A stretch of 64,000 bases of DNA from Leptospira kobayashii (GTDB lineage: Bacteria; Spirochaetota; Leptospiria; Leptospirales; Leptospiraceae): positions 2,880,001-2,944,000 of the forward strand of contig NZ_AP025028.1 of assembly GCF_003114835.2 (NCBI RefSeq), read 5' to 3'. Shown here piece by piece: positions 1 to 10,057 of the stretch (position 1 is the stretch's first letter; each line of letters opens with the position of its first letter). The notes beneath the pieces are model-generated. The model worked only from the letters and a program-made list of their open reading frames with translations. It was not told the DNA's origin and made no database searches. The position numbers and the translations under genes are program-made.

Positions 1-937
1 TAAACACGATAGGATTGTTTGTAGGATTCCCAAGACAGGCAGTAGTAATCGACGTAGTAGTCAAATCTCCCAAGACTCCTATCCCCGCCAAACAATCCGC
101 CAATGTTCCCGTAGAAACTGTGAGGGATGTCAATCGGGGAACCAAATTCGGAGTTCCTACTTGGAAACTTCCCGCCACAGGAATTTGCATTCTGATACCT
201 TGCGTGTCCTGTGCAACCGTAGAAACGGTCATATTGATTCTGGATTGATAGGGAAAAGGAACATCCGGACTAATAGACAAATCCGTATCGGACTCCCAGT
301 AATAAGTCACATTGAAGTTAGGTGAAAAAGTGATAGCGGAAATCGTCGCACCCCGGTCCATAGCACGCGAAAAATGAACTTTTATTTTATTTCTAAGAGG
401 AGTGCCCATACAAGCGTCCGTTACGGAATCACTTAAAATATTCACCGAAGGAGGATTTGCGGAATTACAAACGCTGGAAGAACCCGCACTAACCGTAATC
501 GATTGAACTTCCGGAAAAGTTCCGGCACTTGTTTGATTCCCTACAGTGAAACTTGCGGTGAAAACATCCTTTAAATCATGGCCTTCTTTCGATTCGCAAT
601 TTTTCGTAAGAGTGTATGTATAAGTACCGTAATTGTAAAGAGTGCTGGGAGTAAAATTCAGACTATAATCGTTCAGATCATAAAAACCTTGAGTTGCCGG
701 GGAAACGGAAAAACTCTGAACACAAGAATTGATATTCATCGGTTTATCAAACAAAATCGCAATTTTTTGACTACGGGGTAGTTCCTTATCGCCCATAGCA
801 GGTACCGCAGAGACTACCTTAGGCGATGAATCATTTCCAAGGAAAGTGAGCATTTTCGATGCGTCCGAGCTTGCATGTTTGCATGACTCAAAGGCAAAGA
901 GGGAAACAAATAATAGAAAGTAATACTGCTTTTTCAT
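1..937 (-). CDS. Ig-like (Big_5 type) surface lipoprotein, C-terminus cut by window edge
   Basis: Reading frame from ATG at 937 to the left edge without a stop. About 312 codons are visible. The N-terminus (MKKQYYFLLFVSLFAFESC) is a lipoprotein signal with Cys19 as the lipidation site. Residues 35-140 and the following segments resemble bacterial Ig-like domains of the Big_5/SbsA type: openings such as PKVVSAVPAMGDKELP and IAILFDKPMN, then a repeated FSRAMDRGATISAITFSP. Such domains act as spacers in exported proteins. The ATG directly abuts the stop codon of the upstream TolC-like gene (938-940), so the two are surely co-transcribed. Function is unknown. It may be an outer-membrane or surface partner of the efflux protein, but that is inferred from context only. 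Confidence 0.8.
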   Translation of the reverse strand, partial: MKKQYYFLLFVSLFAFESCKHASSDASKMLTFLGNDSSPKVVSAVPAMGDKELPRSQKIAILFDKPMNINSCVQSFSVSPATQGFYDLNDYSLNFTPSTLYNYGTYTYTLTKNCESKEGHDLKDVFTASFTVGNQTSAGTFPEVQSITVSAGSSSVCNSANPPSVNILSDSVTDACMGTPLRNKIKVHFSRAMDRGATISAITFSPNFNVTYYWESDTDLSISPDVPFPYQSRINMTVSTVAQDTQGIRMQIPVAGSFQVGTPNLVPRLTSLTVSTGTLADCLAGIGVLGDLTTTSITTACLGNPTNNPIVF

Positions 938-2596
938 CTAATCTTCCAAATAAAAATCATATTCCGATTTTTTGCGTCGTTTGTTATCGCCCTTCTCCGG
1001 TTTCGAATCATTCTCATCAAAAATATTTTTATCCGACAGATCTTTGGATTTGTTGAAAATAAAGGAATCATCGGAATACAGCTGGGCCAATAAAGAATTT
1101 CCCTCACCCTTTTTGTACATGTAAAATTGCCATTCGGAAACATCCACTCCCGTGGCAAACGAAAGATCCATAACGGACTCCAGATAACTACTGATAGCCG
1201 TAGTTAAATCGTCGGCGGATTTCAACAATTCCAGTTCGGCGGATAACATTTCGGTTTTTTTGGAAAATCCGGTGACGGATTTTGCCTGCATTGATTTCCA
1301 AGTTTCGTAAGTGATATAAAAACGGGAATTTGTAAGTCGTAAAACCTGCCAAGCCTCTCTCACTTTTTCACGTGCTTTGAATGCTTCGGCTTTTAAAGCG
1401 ATTTCAATCAATTGGTTGTTGCGTATGGCATCGGAAAGAGCGATCTTTCCTTCATAGATTTTTCTGGAATAGGATAAATCGTCAAACAGATTTAAGGTGC
1501 TACTATTGAATGCATTTTCCCCTCGGCCGACAAACTGAGGACCGAATCCGGGAATCCTTTGAATACCGGTTCCGTCCGTTTGCATTCCGTAATTGGCGGT
1601 AGACTGATTCGTAGTACTTCCCAACTGGGTTTGAAATGAGATACTGAATCCGTATACATCGTTTTTTACAGGCAAAGGACCGTTGATGTTTTGGCCGTAA
1701 TAACTTCCCAGGAATACTTTGGGTTTCCAGTAATTTTCGGTGATTTCCTTTCTTGTTTTTAAATTCTCAATCGTAATTTGAGATTTTTTGATCTCCGGTT
1801 TGTGTACTACGGCAAGACTTGAAGTTTCTTCTTTAAAATAAGGAGGAAGAAGAACATAATCGTTTAACAGGGATTCCTTCAGACGAAGGGGAAGCTCCAA
1901 TGGCAAATTGAGAGTTTTTCTTAATTCGATATTCGCCTGGTTGTTGTTCGATTCTGTTTTTAATAACAGAAGTTCGATTTCCCTGATCTTGGATTCGATT
2001 TCAAGTCTCTGCAATTCCGTTGCAAATCCCATCGCATTTTCTTTTTTTATGTCATTGATCTGTGATAAGGTTCTTTCCAGGGTTTTTTTGACCAAATGCA
2101 ACTTTACCTGATTGGCCAAAGACTTGATATAGGTTTTCCTGATTTCGAGAGATAACTTGTCCTTTGTGATTTTCCAATCTTCCTGATTGATGAGTTCCTG
2201 TAAGGTGGCCGATTCGATTTCCAACTTATTTTCTCCACCATCGTAGAGAAGCTGGTTGATCTGGAGCCGAATATCATTGTACTGACTGTCCGATTGATTG
2301 ATATTATTGTTTTTTAATCCGAAGTAACTGACTCCTACACGAGGCAGGTAATTTCTCCATTTTTCTGTGGAGATCATTTTGAAAACTTCTCTTCTGTCTT
2401 TTAAACTTTGAAGGATTACGCTGTTTGTGATACCTACTACCTCTGCTTCCTCCAGAGATAAGGAAAGAGGATCGTAAGCTTGTTCCGATTTGATAACGGA
2501 GAAAAGAACGAGAGGACAAAGTAAGATAAGCAGTCCATAATTTATTGAGTGTTTTTTCTTCCACTTCCATCTAGTAGACATAATTCTTTTTACCAT
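938..2596 (-). CDS. TolC-family outer membrane efflux protein
   Basis: 552 residues, about the usual size for TolC/OEP proteins. A hydrophobic N-terminal segment (GLLILLCPLVLFSVI) is followed by the typical LSLEEAEVVGITNSVILQ start of the first OEP repeat. Long alpha-helical stretches follow (residues 90-260 and 390-480), with the second repeat around SYSRKIYEGKIALSDAIRNN. The family forms the trimeric outer-membrane channel of type I secretion and RND efflux. No inner-membrane or adaptor gene is next to it in the window, so the substrate is unknown. The start may be the ATG at 2581 (MSTRWK) instead of 2596. The C-terminal 40 residues are highly charged, rich in Lys, Asp and Glu. It heads an operon with the Ig-like lipoprotein, which begins at the next base. 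Confidence 0.85.
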   Translation of the reverse strand: MVKRIMSTRWKWKKKHSINYGLLILLCPLVLFSVIKSEQAYDPLSLSLEEAEVVGITNSVILQSLKDRREVFKMISTEKWRNYLPRVGVSYFGLKNNNINQSDSQYNDIRLQINQLLYDGGENKLEIESATLQELINQEDWKITKDKLSLEIRKTYIKSLANQVKLHLVKKTLERTLSQINDIKKENAMGFATELQRLEIESKIREIELLLLKTESNNNQANIELRKTLNLPLELPLRLKESLLNDYVLLPPYFKEETSSLAVVHKPEIKKSQITIENLKTRKEITENYWKPKVFLGSYYGQNINGPLPVKNDVYGFSISFQTQLGSTTNQSTANYGMQTDGTGIQRIPGFGPQFVGRGENAFNSSTLNLFDDLSYSRKIYEGKIALSDAIRNNQLIEIALKAEAFKAREKVREAWQVLRLTNSRFYITYETWKSMQAKSVTGFSKKTEMLSAELELLKSADDLTTAISSYLESVMDLSFATGVDVSEWQFYMYKKGEGNSLLAQLYSDDSFIFNKSKDLSDKNIFDENDSKPEKGDNKRRKKSEYDFYLED

Positions 2597-3099
2597 GATC
2601 TCGATTTATTAAACTAAAGATGAATTTACCGCAGAACATTCTCGGAAAACATTCCGCCCTATCTTAATAGCCATCGAAAATGTAACACCAATTAAAGAAA
2701 AGAAATATTTTTTCGTTTGTGGAAAGTTTACGGGAATTTATTCAGATATTTTTTTTAAACTGATGCAATAAATTTCAAATAACATATTTTTCTTAACAAA
2801 CCGGAAACCAACCTTCATCCGGCTAACAATAAGGGTTCAAATCATAGCTGAAATTGGATATTATTTATTAACTGTTCGCCGAATAAGCAATTGATCCTTT
2901 TGGCTACCCGCCGCCAAACAAAATATACATGAAAATTACAAAATGAAAATCTTTTGTCGGATTTTTTTAACACCTTCCGGTGGATCATAGTAAAAAGCCG
3001 CGACTGTTCCCTCAGGTAGTAAACGGAAAGCCCCGTTTTTTGGGATAAGTCCTTTTTTTTTCCGCTTGTAACAAAAAAATTGCCCGTTAAAACGTTTCT
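2597..3099. other. Intergenic divergent promoter region
   Basis: 503 bp without a credible ORF between the minus-strand tolC-like gene and the plus-strand fecR-like gene, so promoters for both should lie here. It is AT-rich with several poly-T runs. A short hairpin (arms 3021-3026 and 3033-3038, AAACGG/CCGTTT) followed by T residues lies 60 bp before the fecR-like start and could be a weak terminator or attenuator. No clear -35/-10 pair or Shine-Dalgarno site was found. Confidence 0.4.
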
Positions 3100-3810
3100 A
3101 TGAAAAAGATTATTCCTCTACTTCTCTGTTTGTCTTATTTTTTCCCGGTATTCGCAGAAGATGTGGCGGTAGTCAGTTTTGTCAAAGGGGAAGTCACGTG
3201 GTCCGGGCCTAAGTCGAAAAAAACGGGCGAAGCTCTCAGAATCAACCAGGTTCTTAAAAAAGGAGACAAGGTAACTTCCAAAGACGGCACTTGCGAGTTG
3301 CAACTAGCAACCCAAGCTACCATTCGTCTGGCCAAATTCACGGAAGCCTCCCTAGAGGATCTGCTCAATCCGAAATCCAGACAATCCACGGTAAAAGTTT
3401 ATACCGGAAAATTATTCGTAAAAGCTCACAAAAATAACAAAGCCCAAAATAAACTAAACATTGTTAGTCCAAGTCTCGTGGCGGGAGTAAGAGGGACCGA
3501 ATTTATAGTCGCCGCACCTTCCGGCCCGGAAGAAGATTCCGATTTGGATCTGAGAGAAGGAGTCTATGTAAATGAAGGAACCGTTGCCGTAGTACCCGAC
3601 AAAAAAGGAAAGGAAGTCTTAACCGGTGCGAACGAAGAAGTCACCTTGGACGGAGCGACTTTAAAAAAACAAATTTTAAATGAATACGCGAAGGAAAAGA
3701 TGAAAATCTTCGAACAGTTCAAACAACTCAAAGAAGAAAACTACCAATTGATCAAGGAACAATACCAAAAAAACGAAGATCTAATGAATGAAATGAAAGG
3801 AAAAAATTAA
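3100..3810 (+). CDS. FecR domain protein, exported
   Basis: 236 residues. Signal peptide MKKIIPLLLCLSYFFPVFA, with cleavage predicted before EDVAVVSF. Residues 24-190 match the FecR fold: VVSFVKGEVTW, LKKGDKVTSKDGTCELQL, IRLAKFTEASL, and the conserved VAGVRGTEFIV near residue 130. The last 45 residues are a Lys/Glu/Gln-rich coiled coil (KEKMKIFEQFKQLKEENYQL). Unlike FecR of iron signalling it has no N-terminal anti-sigma segment. It belongs instead to the stand-alone periplasmic FecR-domain proteins common in spirochaetes. It is followed 3 bp later by the DUF4384 gene, so the two form an operon. The role is unknown; cell-envelope sensing or scaffolding is a guess. Confidence 0.85.
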   Translation: MKKIIPLLLCLSYFFPVFAEDVAVVSFVKGEVTWSGPKSKKTGEALRINQVLKKGDKVTSKDGTCELQLATQATIRLAKFTEASLEDLLNPKSRQSTVKVYTGKLFVKAHKNNKAQNKLNIVSPSLVAGVRGTEFIVAAPSGPEEDSDLDLREGVYVNEGTVAVVPDKKGKEVLTGANEEVTLDGATLKKQILNEYAKEKMKIFEQFKQLKEENYQLIKEQYQKNEDLMNEMKGKN

Positions 3811-3813
3811 CTT

Positions 3814-4722
3814 ATGAAAAAGATTTTTCTTTTTTTCCCCGTCTTTGCCATATCATTATTTTCCCACGAATCCCAGGGAACAGTGATATTATATAAAGTA
3901 GGATTTTATTCGGTTTCCGATTCCAAGGAAAGCCTTGAACTGGTTCAACATATGAAGGCTCAGATTGTTTCCGCAAAACGGGCCATTCCTATTTTACAAA
4001 CCCATTATACTTTACCTCAACCTCTCGCTTGGGACGGCAACAGTGAGCCGGACGAAACGACAAAAACATTTCTGAAAAATCTGGAATCTTGCGACAAAAT
4101 AATCATTGTCAATCTCTCAGGATCCAATTTCCAAATCCAATTAGCAGACGTTATGTCCGGCAAATTGGAATACAAAAATTCTTTGCCGGAATCCTTAAGA
4201 AAAACTTTGATTCAGGATTTTTATTCTTACATGGACAAAAAGAACGTTTATCTGGCCCTTTCCCAGACAAAATCCAATTCCGGTTCGAGCTTGAAATTCC
4301 ATTCACTAAAAACAAAATACGTGTCAGGTGAACCGATCCGTTTCGAATTGGAAACAACGGAAGACAATTTCGTATATGTAGTTCTTATCTCCGACAAGAG
4401 AGGAGAGGATCCCGTTTTGTTGTTTCCTAATCCTTCCCAAGGAAATAATTTTCTGAAGAAAGGAGAAAAAATCATCATTCCGAGTGAGACAAAATCATTT
4501 GTAGCATCTCCGCCTTTCGGGAAAGACAAGTTGAGAGCATTTGCTTCCAAAGAAGAATGGAAAGGATTTCAGCTTAGGGGAGGAAAAGAAGATACATTTT
4601 ATAAACTGTTTCCTCCTGCCATCACAAGCTCAAAGTCGGGAAACCCGCAAGAGGTACTTGCTAAAAACCTAAACTCGGCCAGTGTATTGGAATGGGAATT
4701 CGAAGTATCGCCTGTGAATTAA
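3814..4722 (+). CDS. DUF4384 domain exported protein
   Basis: 302 residues with a signal peptide (MKKIFLFFPVFAISLFSH). The N-terminal half (residues 20-150) is unrecognised. The C-terminal half carries a DUF4384-like beta domain: YVSGEPIRFELETTEDNFVYV, then ILLFPN-like (VLLFPNPSQGNNFL), KKGEKIIIPSE, and FVASPPFGKDKLRAFAS. DUF4384 is often found fused or adjacent to caspase-like peptidases and FecR proteins in other bacteria, and a caspase-like gene is present 5 kb away here. Its 3' end overlaps the convergent kelch gene by 4 bp. Co-transcribed with the fecR-like gene. Function unknown. Confidence 0.75.
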   Translation: MKKIFLFFPVFAISLFSHESQGTVILYKVGFYSVSDSKESLELVQHMKAQIVSAKRAIPILQTHYTLPQPLAWDGNSEPDETTKTFLKNLESCDKIIIVNLSGSNFQIQLADVMSGKLEYKNSLPESLRKTLIQDFYSYMDKKNVYLALSQTKSNSGSSLKFHSLKTKYVSGEPIRFELETTEDNFVYVVLISDKRGEDPVLLFPNPSQGNNFLKKGEKIIIPSETKSFVASPPFGKDKLRAFASKEEWKGFQLRGGKEDTFYKLFPPAITSSKSGNPQEVLAKNLNSASVLEWEFEVSPVN

Positions 4723-6494
4723 GGACCGAATATTTCCGTATTTTGCATATAATCGACGGCTCCCGAACCGGCCGCTCCTCCGATTACAATGATTTTTCCG
4801 GAAGGCAACCTAACCAATTCGTGCCCGCCCCTAGCCTGTTTTAAACTGGAGAGCTCGGATGCCTCCAGATTTCCGGAATTCCATACTTTCGAAACGTTCG
4901 GTATTTCAACGGGTGCGGTGAGTGGAAAAGAAACTCCCCCTACTACTAAGAAACTATCATCAGGCAAAGGCGCCACTGCGTGGCGAACCAGTGTTCGGGG
5001 CAAGTAACCGAAAATGGATGCCTTTCCGGTTCTCCAATCGAACTTTTGAACTATATCGGTAGTAAGCCCCGAACTTCCTGCAATTAAGTAAACATTCCCA
5101 TCCCTGTCCTGGATAGTTACCATAGAATCTTGCGGAGCTACCAGATCAGGGCCTATGGAAAATGTATTCGTTGTAGGATCAAAGTATTCCGTTTGTTTTC
5201 CGTAACCTACAATCCAAGTCAAACCGTTGGGTAGAGTCACACAAGCATGACCGTATCTGGCAACTAACATTGAATAATTAGTGATCGTTCCTCCTCCGGA
5301 ATGATTGAGAGTGATGATCCCTACTTGATTCAATGCCGGACCACTCGTATTGATTCTGCCCCCGGAAATCATCACCCTTCCGTCAGAGAGAGTACAGGAA
5401 GCATGAGAAATTCTGGTAGAGCTCAAAGTAGGTCCTGCCGCCCAGGTTCCCGTATTCGGATTGTATATATCAGTCGTATTTGTAACGGAACTCGAACCGT
5501 TGGTTGTATACCCTCCGGCGATCACTATCTCATCCGAAGAATTGATGGAAGCAGTGAATAGGCGCCTTGCAACAGTTAAATCATTCTTGGCGACAAAAAC
5601 ACCGTCGGCTTCCTTATACCCTTCCACGGACTTCAATGCAGTAGAACTAATGATACCGCCCAAAATCAGAACCTCTCCGGTGGACAACTGAACTGATCTG
5701 AAATTCATCCTGGGCTGGATGATATTCGGCCCGTCCTTCCAACCTAATATCTGATAATCGATACGCTGATTGATTTCATTTCCCGCGCTATCCTTGATTC
5801 CTTTCAATGAAAGTGATAACTTCCCGCCTTGTCTGGGATAGTTTCCCTGCCAAAAAATCCTATAGGATAACTCGTTTAGTTTCGCGATATTTCGAATTGT
5901 GATATTTCCGCCTACCGAGGAATCCAATTTATAATTGGAAAGATCCATCGCTCCCGTAACCGGTTCGGAGAAAGTAATATCATAGGTATTTGATAAAAAA
6001 ATGGATTCATCGTAACTTCCGGAAGGGTACTTTAAACTCACTGCAGGACCGAAAGGATCAACAGTCATAAAATAATCCAATGCAGGCAGAGGATTTCCAT
6101 CTCTGTTTAAAATCGGGTTTAAAAGAAATCCGACTTTTCCGGAAACGGATTTCGAATAGGATTTCAAATGGACCTCTTCCGAGGAAACCCTTTCCCAATA
6201 AAAATCGGCGACCGAATTTTGATCCCCTGATACGACGGCGGCATATTTAATGGAGCCTTCTTTCAGAGCTTCGTCTTTGATTTCATACCCTCTCGCACAT
6301 TTCAACTTGATGGGTTCGAAAGATTTCAAACTGGAGTCTTTAGCAGGTGTTACAGAGCAGTTTTCCGATTGAAGCAAACTGGAATTGGCAATCAATTCCT
6401 GAAATAAAATCTCGGAAGCCTTCCCCTCGTTAGTTGCCGGGGATGTGCAGTAAAAACAAAAACAGGTGATAATTGATATCCCTATTTTATTCAT
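4719..6494 (-). CDS. Kelch-repeat beta-propeller lipoprotein (1 of 3)
   Basis: 591 residues. Short signal MNKIGISIITCFCFYC with a relaxed spirochaetal lipobox (Cys16). Residues 40-245 form one or two Ig-like (Big_5) domains, including FSEPVTGAMDLSNYKL and LKGIKDSAGNEINQ. Residues 270-591 are kelch repeats with the double-Gly signature (ILGGIISS, VIAGGYTT, MISGGRIN, LIAGSSG, VVGGVS, VIGGAAG), about six blades, enough for one beta-propeller. Last of four minus-strand genes: its start overlaps the stop of the preceding kelch gene by 8 bp, which indicates translational coupling. Probably anchored to the outer membrane. The ligand is unknown. Confidence 0.85.
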   Translation of the reverse strand: MNKIGISIITCFCFYCTSPATNEGKASEILFQELIANSSLLQSENCSVTPAKDSSLKSFEPIKLKCARGYEIKDEALKEGSIKYAAVVSGDQNSVADFYWERVSSEEVHLKSYSKSVSGKVGFLLNPILNRDGNPLPALDYFMTVDPFGPAVSLKYPSGSYDESIFLSNTYDITFSEPVTGAMDLSNYKLDSSVGGNITIRNIAKLNELSYRIFWQGNYPRQGGKLSLSLKGIKDSAGNEINQRIDYQILGWKDGPNIIQPRMNFRSVQLSTGEVLILGGIISSTALKSVEGYKEADGVFVAKNDLTVARRLFTASINSSDEIVIAGGYTTNGSSSVTNTTDIYNPNTGTWAAGPTLSSTRISHASCTLSDGRVMISGGRINTSGPALNQVGIITLNHSGGGTITNYSMLVARYGHACVTLPNGLTWIVGYGKQTEYFDPTTNTFSIGPDLVAPQDSMVTIQDRDGNVYLIAGSSGLTTDIVQKFDWRTGKASIFGYLPRTLVRHAVAPLPDDSFLVVGGVSFPLTAPVEIPNVSKVWNSGNLEASELSSLKQARGGHELVRLPSGKIIVIGGAAGSGAVDYMQNTEIFGP

Positions 6495-8265
6495 AAGAAT
6501 ACTCTTCTATATTAGGAATATGAGCGAAAGAATAGCCGCCTATCACAAATACCTTTCCATCGGGCAACATCACTGACTCGGAAGCAGTTCTGGGATAAAG
6601 TAATCTGCTTCCCAATCGGAATCTTTCCGTGTCGGGATCATAGAAGTCGATTCTGGAAACAAGACTTCCTTGATTGTCTCCTCCGATCAAAATGATTTTT
6701 TTATCACTAAATTGGATGGCGTTCTCCCCGGATCTCGGAATACTCTGATTGCTACCAGTGACGAAAGCCCCGACGTTCGGCTGATAAATTTCAGTCTGAA
6801 CCGTTGTTCCAATGACAACCAAACTTTCTCCGAAGGTTTTGTGAACTGAAAAGGAATGTCTCGGAAAGTTCAGTTTGTATTTGGGAATAACAGAAAAAGT
6901 TTTGGAAACTTCATTATATTTTTCCGTATCATTTGAATATTCATCCGGGAATGCCAGTTGTTTGAATCCCCCGAATACGTACAGCCCTCCGTCTTCCAAT
7001 CTCAAAACCTGATGATCCTTTCTAGCAAAATTCAAACTTCCGATCGTGGTAACCGTTCCGAGAGCCGGGTTATAAATTTCCGCACTTGCAATGGAAGGAA
7101 AAGGGGAAGACATTTCGTTTACAATTCCACCGATCACAAGAACTTCACCTGACGGAAGTAAAGTGGCAGTATGATCCATTCTGGCTTGGTTTAAATTCGG
7201 TCCCGGGCTAAAAGTTTCCGTAACCGGATCAAAAATGTCAGTGGAGCTGAGGGGAGTATCGACTACACCGACCGGATCTCTACCTCCGCCTGCGATCCAA
7301 ACCTTGCCGCTGGGAAGAAGTACACTAGTATGACGTCTACGGTTTTCCGTCATATGATTCACCGTATAACGCGAAGTTTTAGTCCTAGGATTGAATATTT
7401 CCGCTTTATTCGTGATTACACCGGAACCTATATTTCCTCCGGTGATGAGGATTTCTTCCGATGCTAAAAGTACAACTCCTTTCGTGGCGCGGGGCAAAAG
7501 CAATGTCCCTGCTTCCCTAAATCCGTATACCTTCCAAACCAAGGAAGGATTTTGAATCATATTGCCTGCGGAATCCGTAATACCGGATACCTGAAGATTC
7601 AATATCCCCCCTTCCGTTGCAGGCATCCCGGTATAAAACAATCGGTAAAGATTACTCTTTATTTTATAAATACTGGAAAGCTGGAGAGAACCGAGTGCAG
7701 AGCCACTCAATTGGTAACGATCCAAAAGATCGGCACCTGACACTGATTTGCTGAAATTGATATCCAAATATCCGTCAAAGAAAAAGGAACTGTCCAAAAC
7801 TTCTCCCGATACACTGCTAAGCAATGGAGCATTCGGATCGTAATGAAAAGTAAGAAAGGAAGGTTGGATGTTCTTTCCGATCAGACCGGAAAGTTTTTCG
7901 AAACTGATCCGATAGTCCCCCGATCCTGTATCGGCCGGGAACCGGATTTGAATCCTGGAATCGTCCAACTTTTCAAACACACAACCAAAGAGCTTAGTTC
8001 CGTCCGAAGTGATGATTTCTATATCATCCGAAGAAATCGGTATGGATTGTGAAAATAGAAAATTAAGAGTGAGTTTTCCGAATGGTTTTGTCAGATCCGG
8101 ATCGGAAATAACCGAAACCGAAGGACGATAGATAACGTTCAATAAATCGCTTAAAATCAAATTGTCCGCTTTGCCTTTGAGTAAATCCTCCGATCCTATA
8201 ACACCTGTACAATGTGATAAGGAAATAGAAATAAGAAAGATAAAAGATAAGAATGTCTTATTCAT
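6487..8265 (-). CDS. Kelch-repeat beta-propeller lipoprotein (2 of 3)
   Basis: 592 residues, paralogous to both neighbours. Signal MNKTFLSFIFLISISLSHC with lipid Cys19 (LSHC). Ig-like region at residues 45-250: LNFLFSQSIPISSDD, then INFSKSVSGADLLDRYQL and VSGITDSAGNMIQNP. Kelch blades at 265-592 with GG signatures (LITGGNIG, WIAGGGRD, VIGGIVNE, YVFGGFKQ, LIGGDNQG, VIGGYSFA). Overlaps the downstream kelch gene by 8 bp and the upstream one by 8 bp. The identical architecture of three adjacent genes points to local duplication followed by strong divergence. Confidence 0.85.
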   Translation of the reverse strand: MNKTFLSFIFLISISLSHCTGVIGSEDLLKGKADNLILSDLLNVIYRPSVSVISDPDLTKPFGKLTLNFLFSQSIPISSDDIEIITSDGTKLFGCVFEKLDDSRIQIRFPADTGSGDYRISFEKLSGLIGKNIQPSFLTFHYDPNAPLLSSVSGEVLDSSFFFDGYLDINFSKSVSGADLLDRYQLSGSALGSLQLSSIYKIKSNLYRLFYTGMPATEGGILNLQVSGITDSAGNMIQNPSLVWKVYGFREAGTLLLPRATKGVVLLASEEILITGGNIGSGVITNKAEIFNPRTKTSRYTVNHMTENRRRHTSVLLPSGKVWIAGGGRDPVGVVDTPLSSTDIFDPVTETFSPGPNLNQARMDHTATLLPSGEVLVIGGIVNEMSSPFPSIASAEIYNPALGTVTTIGSLNFARKDHQVLRLEDGGLYVFGGFKQLAFPDEYSNDTEKYNEVSKTFSVIPKYKLNFPRHSFSVHKTFGESLVVIGTTVQTEIYQPNVGAFVTGSNQSIPRSGENAIQFSDKKIILIGGDNQGSLVSRIDFYDPDTERFRLGSRLLYPRTASESVMLPDGKVFVIGGYSFAHIPNIEEYSYE

Positions 8266-10057
8266 CGATCTTTAGCCTCTGAATTCCCGTATAGGTAGAG
8301 TCATAATCGGATGTAAAAATCAAAATATCGGTTTTGCTCAGAGGCAACAAGGTAGTGCACTCTCCGCGAAATGGCAAACTACCGACATTATAAATTCTTT
8401 CGGACGCGAGATTGATCGCTTCAATGGAATAAGCAAGAGTCTCGGCCTTTTTACCACCTATCGCCAATATAGTGCTGTCATTCCAGGAGGCGAAACCCCC
8501 TTTAAATCTTTGTTCCGTCAGATTCCCCACATAAGATACGTTACCATCGGAACCGATTTTTTCCACAACTGAAATAGGAGAAAGGTTTCCTCCGCCTAAT
8601 ATATAATAATCACCGTTTTTCGCTCGGATCGTAGAATGATCCCTTCTTGTAGATATCAGTAAATTGGGAGATATCGTTCCGGATTGAGTATCCGGATCGT
8701 AGAATTCGAAATTTTTGATATGAGTGGCACGGATGAGAATTCCTCCCGAAGCCAATATTTTTCCGGATGGATCGAGGCTTACGGAAAGCCCGTCCCTTCT
8801 GGAAGCCAATGTCCCGGCGGCGGAAAAAGTATCGGTAGAAGGATCAAATTCATCCACCCTATCCAGGTAGGAGAGCGGGTCATTCGCATTAACGCCACCC
8901 CTTCCACCTAACACATATACTTTTCCATTCAAACCTAAAATAGCCTTATGTCCTCTTCTTACTTGTGCCGGTAGATTTCCGGAAATGGGGGGAATCATTC
9001 CGTTAGAATCCAGAATTTCATAATTTGCTAAAAAATTAGCAACGGAAGTAGCGCTCCCCTTTACTCCCGCGACCACAAGTATTCTGCCGTCGCGTAACAA
9101 AGTGGCGGAATGTTCCGCTCTTGGGATTGTCATAGAAAAAGGATAAGCCGTGGAAGTATTCGTGACAGTATCAAAAATTTCAACTGTGGAAATGGTTTGG
9201 CTGGTTGATTTATAACCTCCGATCACCATGACTTTGTTATTCGGAAGTTTCACAAGTTCGGGCCAACATCTTGGCTCGAGTAAATTTCCTACCGATTTTA
9301 CAGTGGGTTGATAGAAATGAATGACCGGATTTTGAATTGGATTTTGAGCAACATCTTCAATAGAATTCAAAGTCAAAGAAAAACGATCGATTTTGCGATG
9401 GGATTTCCCTGCAAACACCAAACGATAACGGTTGTTTCCCAAAGAAAGTACGTTTAGAATAATAACATCGCTTGCGATCGGTTCGGAGAAAGTGTAATTT
9501 TCCTTTTTATCCGCATTGTTTACCTGTTCCGAAAATTGGACATCCAGATAACCGTCATCCAGGAAAGAAGGAAAATCCCCCGAATTAAAATCATAACTGA
9601 CGGTCGGGATACCGTTGTCTATCACATAACGAAATACATACGAGTTTGTAAAATTCCCGAACCTTCCTGTAAATTTCAAATCCGAAAAACGAATGAATAT
9701 TTCACCGTCTACAGGAGAACCTTTGAACTCCAGGACAACGTCCCTCGAGGATTGGTTCAAAACCGACGTCAAAGCTAAACTACCAAGTCCCGGCCCATCC
9801 ACATTGACTAGTTCCGCAGGAACGAGTTCCATAAGAGGATCAGGAAAACGAATTTTTACAACTTGAAGATGATTTACTACGGAATTCTGACTGGGCAATA
9901 GGCTGACGGAATCATCAAAAGAATCCCCCAGAACTTCCAAAAAAGCATAATTCTGTAAACGTTTCTTTTCTAAATTATCCCGAAAACAATGAGTAAAAGG
10001 AATCCAAAGCAGAAAAATATATACAAATTTAAAAACGATGCTGGTAATAAACTTCAT
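8258..10057 (-). CDS. Kelch-repeat beta-propeller lipoprotein (3 of 3)
   Basis: About 599 residues from ATG at 10057. An in-frame GTG at 10081 would add eight residues. ATG is preferred because it gives the signal MKFITSIVFKFVYIFLLWIP followed by FTHC (Cys24). Ig-like region around 50-260 (VQFSEQVNNADKKENYTF; LNSIEDVAQNPIQNP), then kelch blades with VIGGYKST, VVAGVKGS, VLGGRGGV, ASGGILIR, ILGGGNLS and AIGGKKAE. It overlaps the 3' end of the caspase-like gene by 29 bp, so peptidase and kelch genes form one operon. A protein-binding or carbohydrate-binding propeller at the cell surface is likely, but unproven. Confidence 0.83.
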   Translation of the reverse strand: MKFITSIVFKFVYIFLLWIPFTHCFRDNLEKKRLQNYAFLEVLGDSFDDSVSLLPSQNSVVNHLQVVKIRFPDPLMELVPAELVNVDGPGLGSLALTSVLNQSSRDVVLEFKGSPVDGEIFIRFSDLKFTGRFGNFTNSYVFRYVIDNGIPTVSYDFNSGDFPSFLDDGYLDVQFSEQVNNADKKENYTFSEPIASDVIILNVLSLGNNRYRLVFAGKSHRKIDRFSLTLNSIEDVAQNPIQNPVIHFYQPTVKSVGNLLEPRCWPELVKLPNNKVMVIGGYKSTSQTISTVEIFDTVTNTSTAYPFSMTIPRAEHSATLLRDGRILVVAGVKGSATSVANFLANYEILDSNGMIPPISGNLPAQVRRGHKAILGLNGKVYVLGGRGGVNANDPLSYLDRVDEFDPSTDTFSAAGTLASRRDGLSVSLDPSGKILASGGILIRATHIKNFEFYDPDTQSGTISPNLLISTRRDHSTIRAKNGDYYILGGGNLSPISVVEKIGSDGNVSYVGNLTEQRFKGGFASWNDSTILAIGGKKAETLAYSIEAINLASERIYNVGSLPFRGECTTLLPLSKTDILIFTSDYDSTYTGIQRLKIDE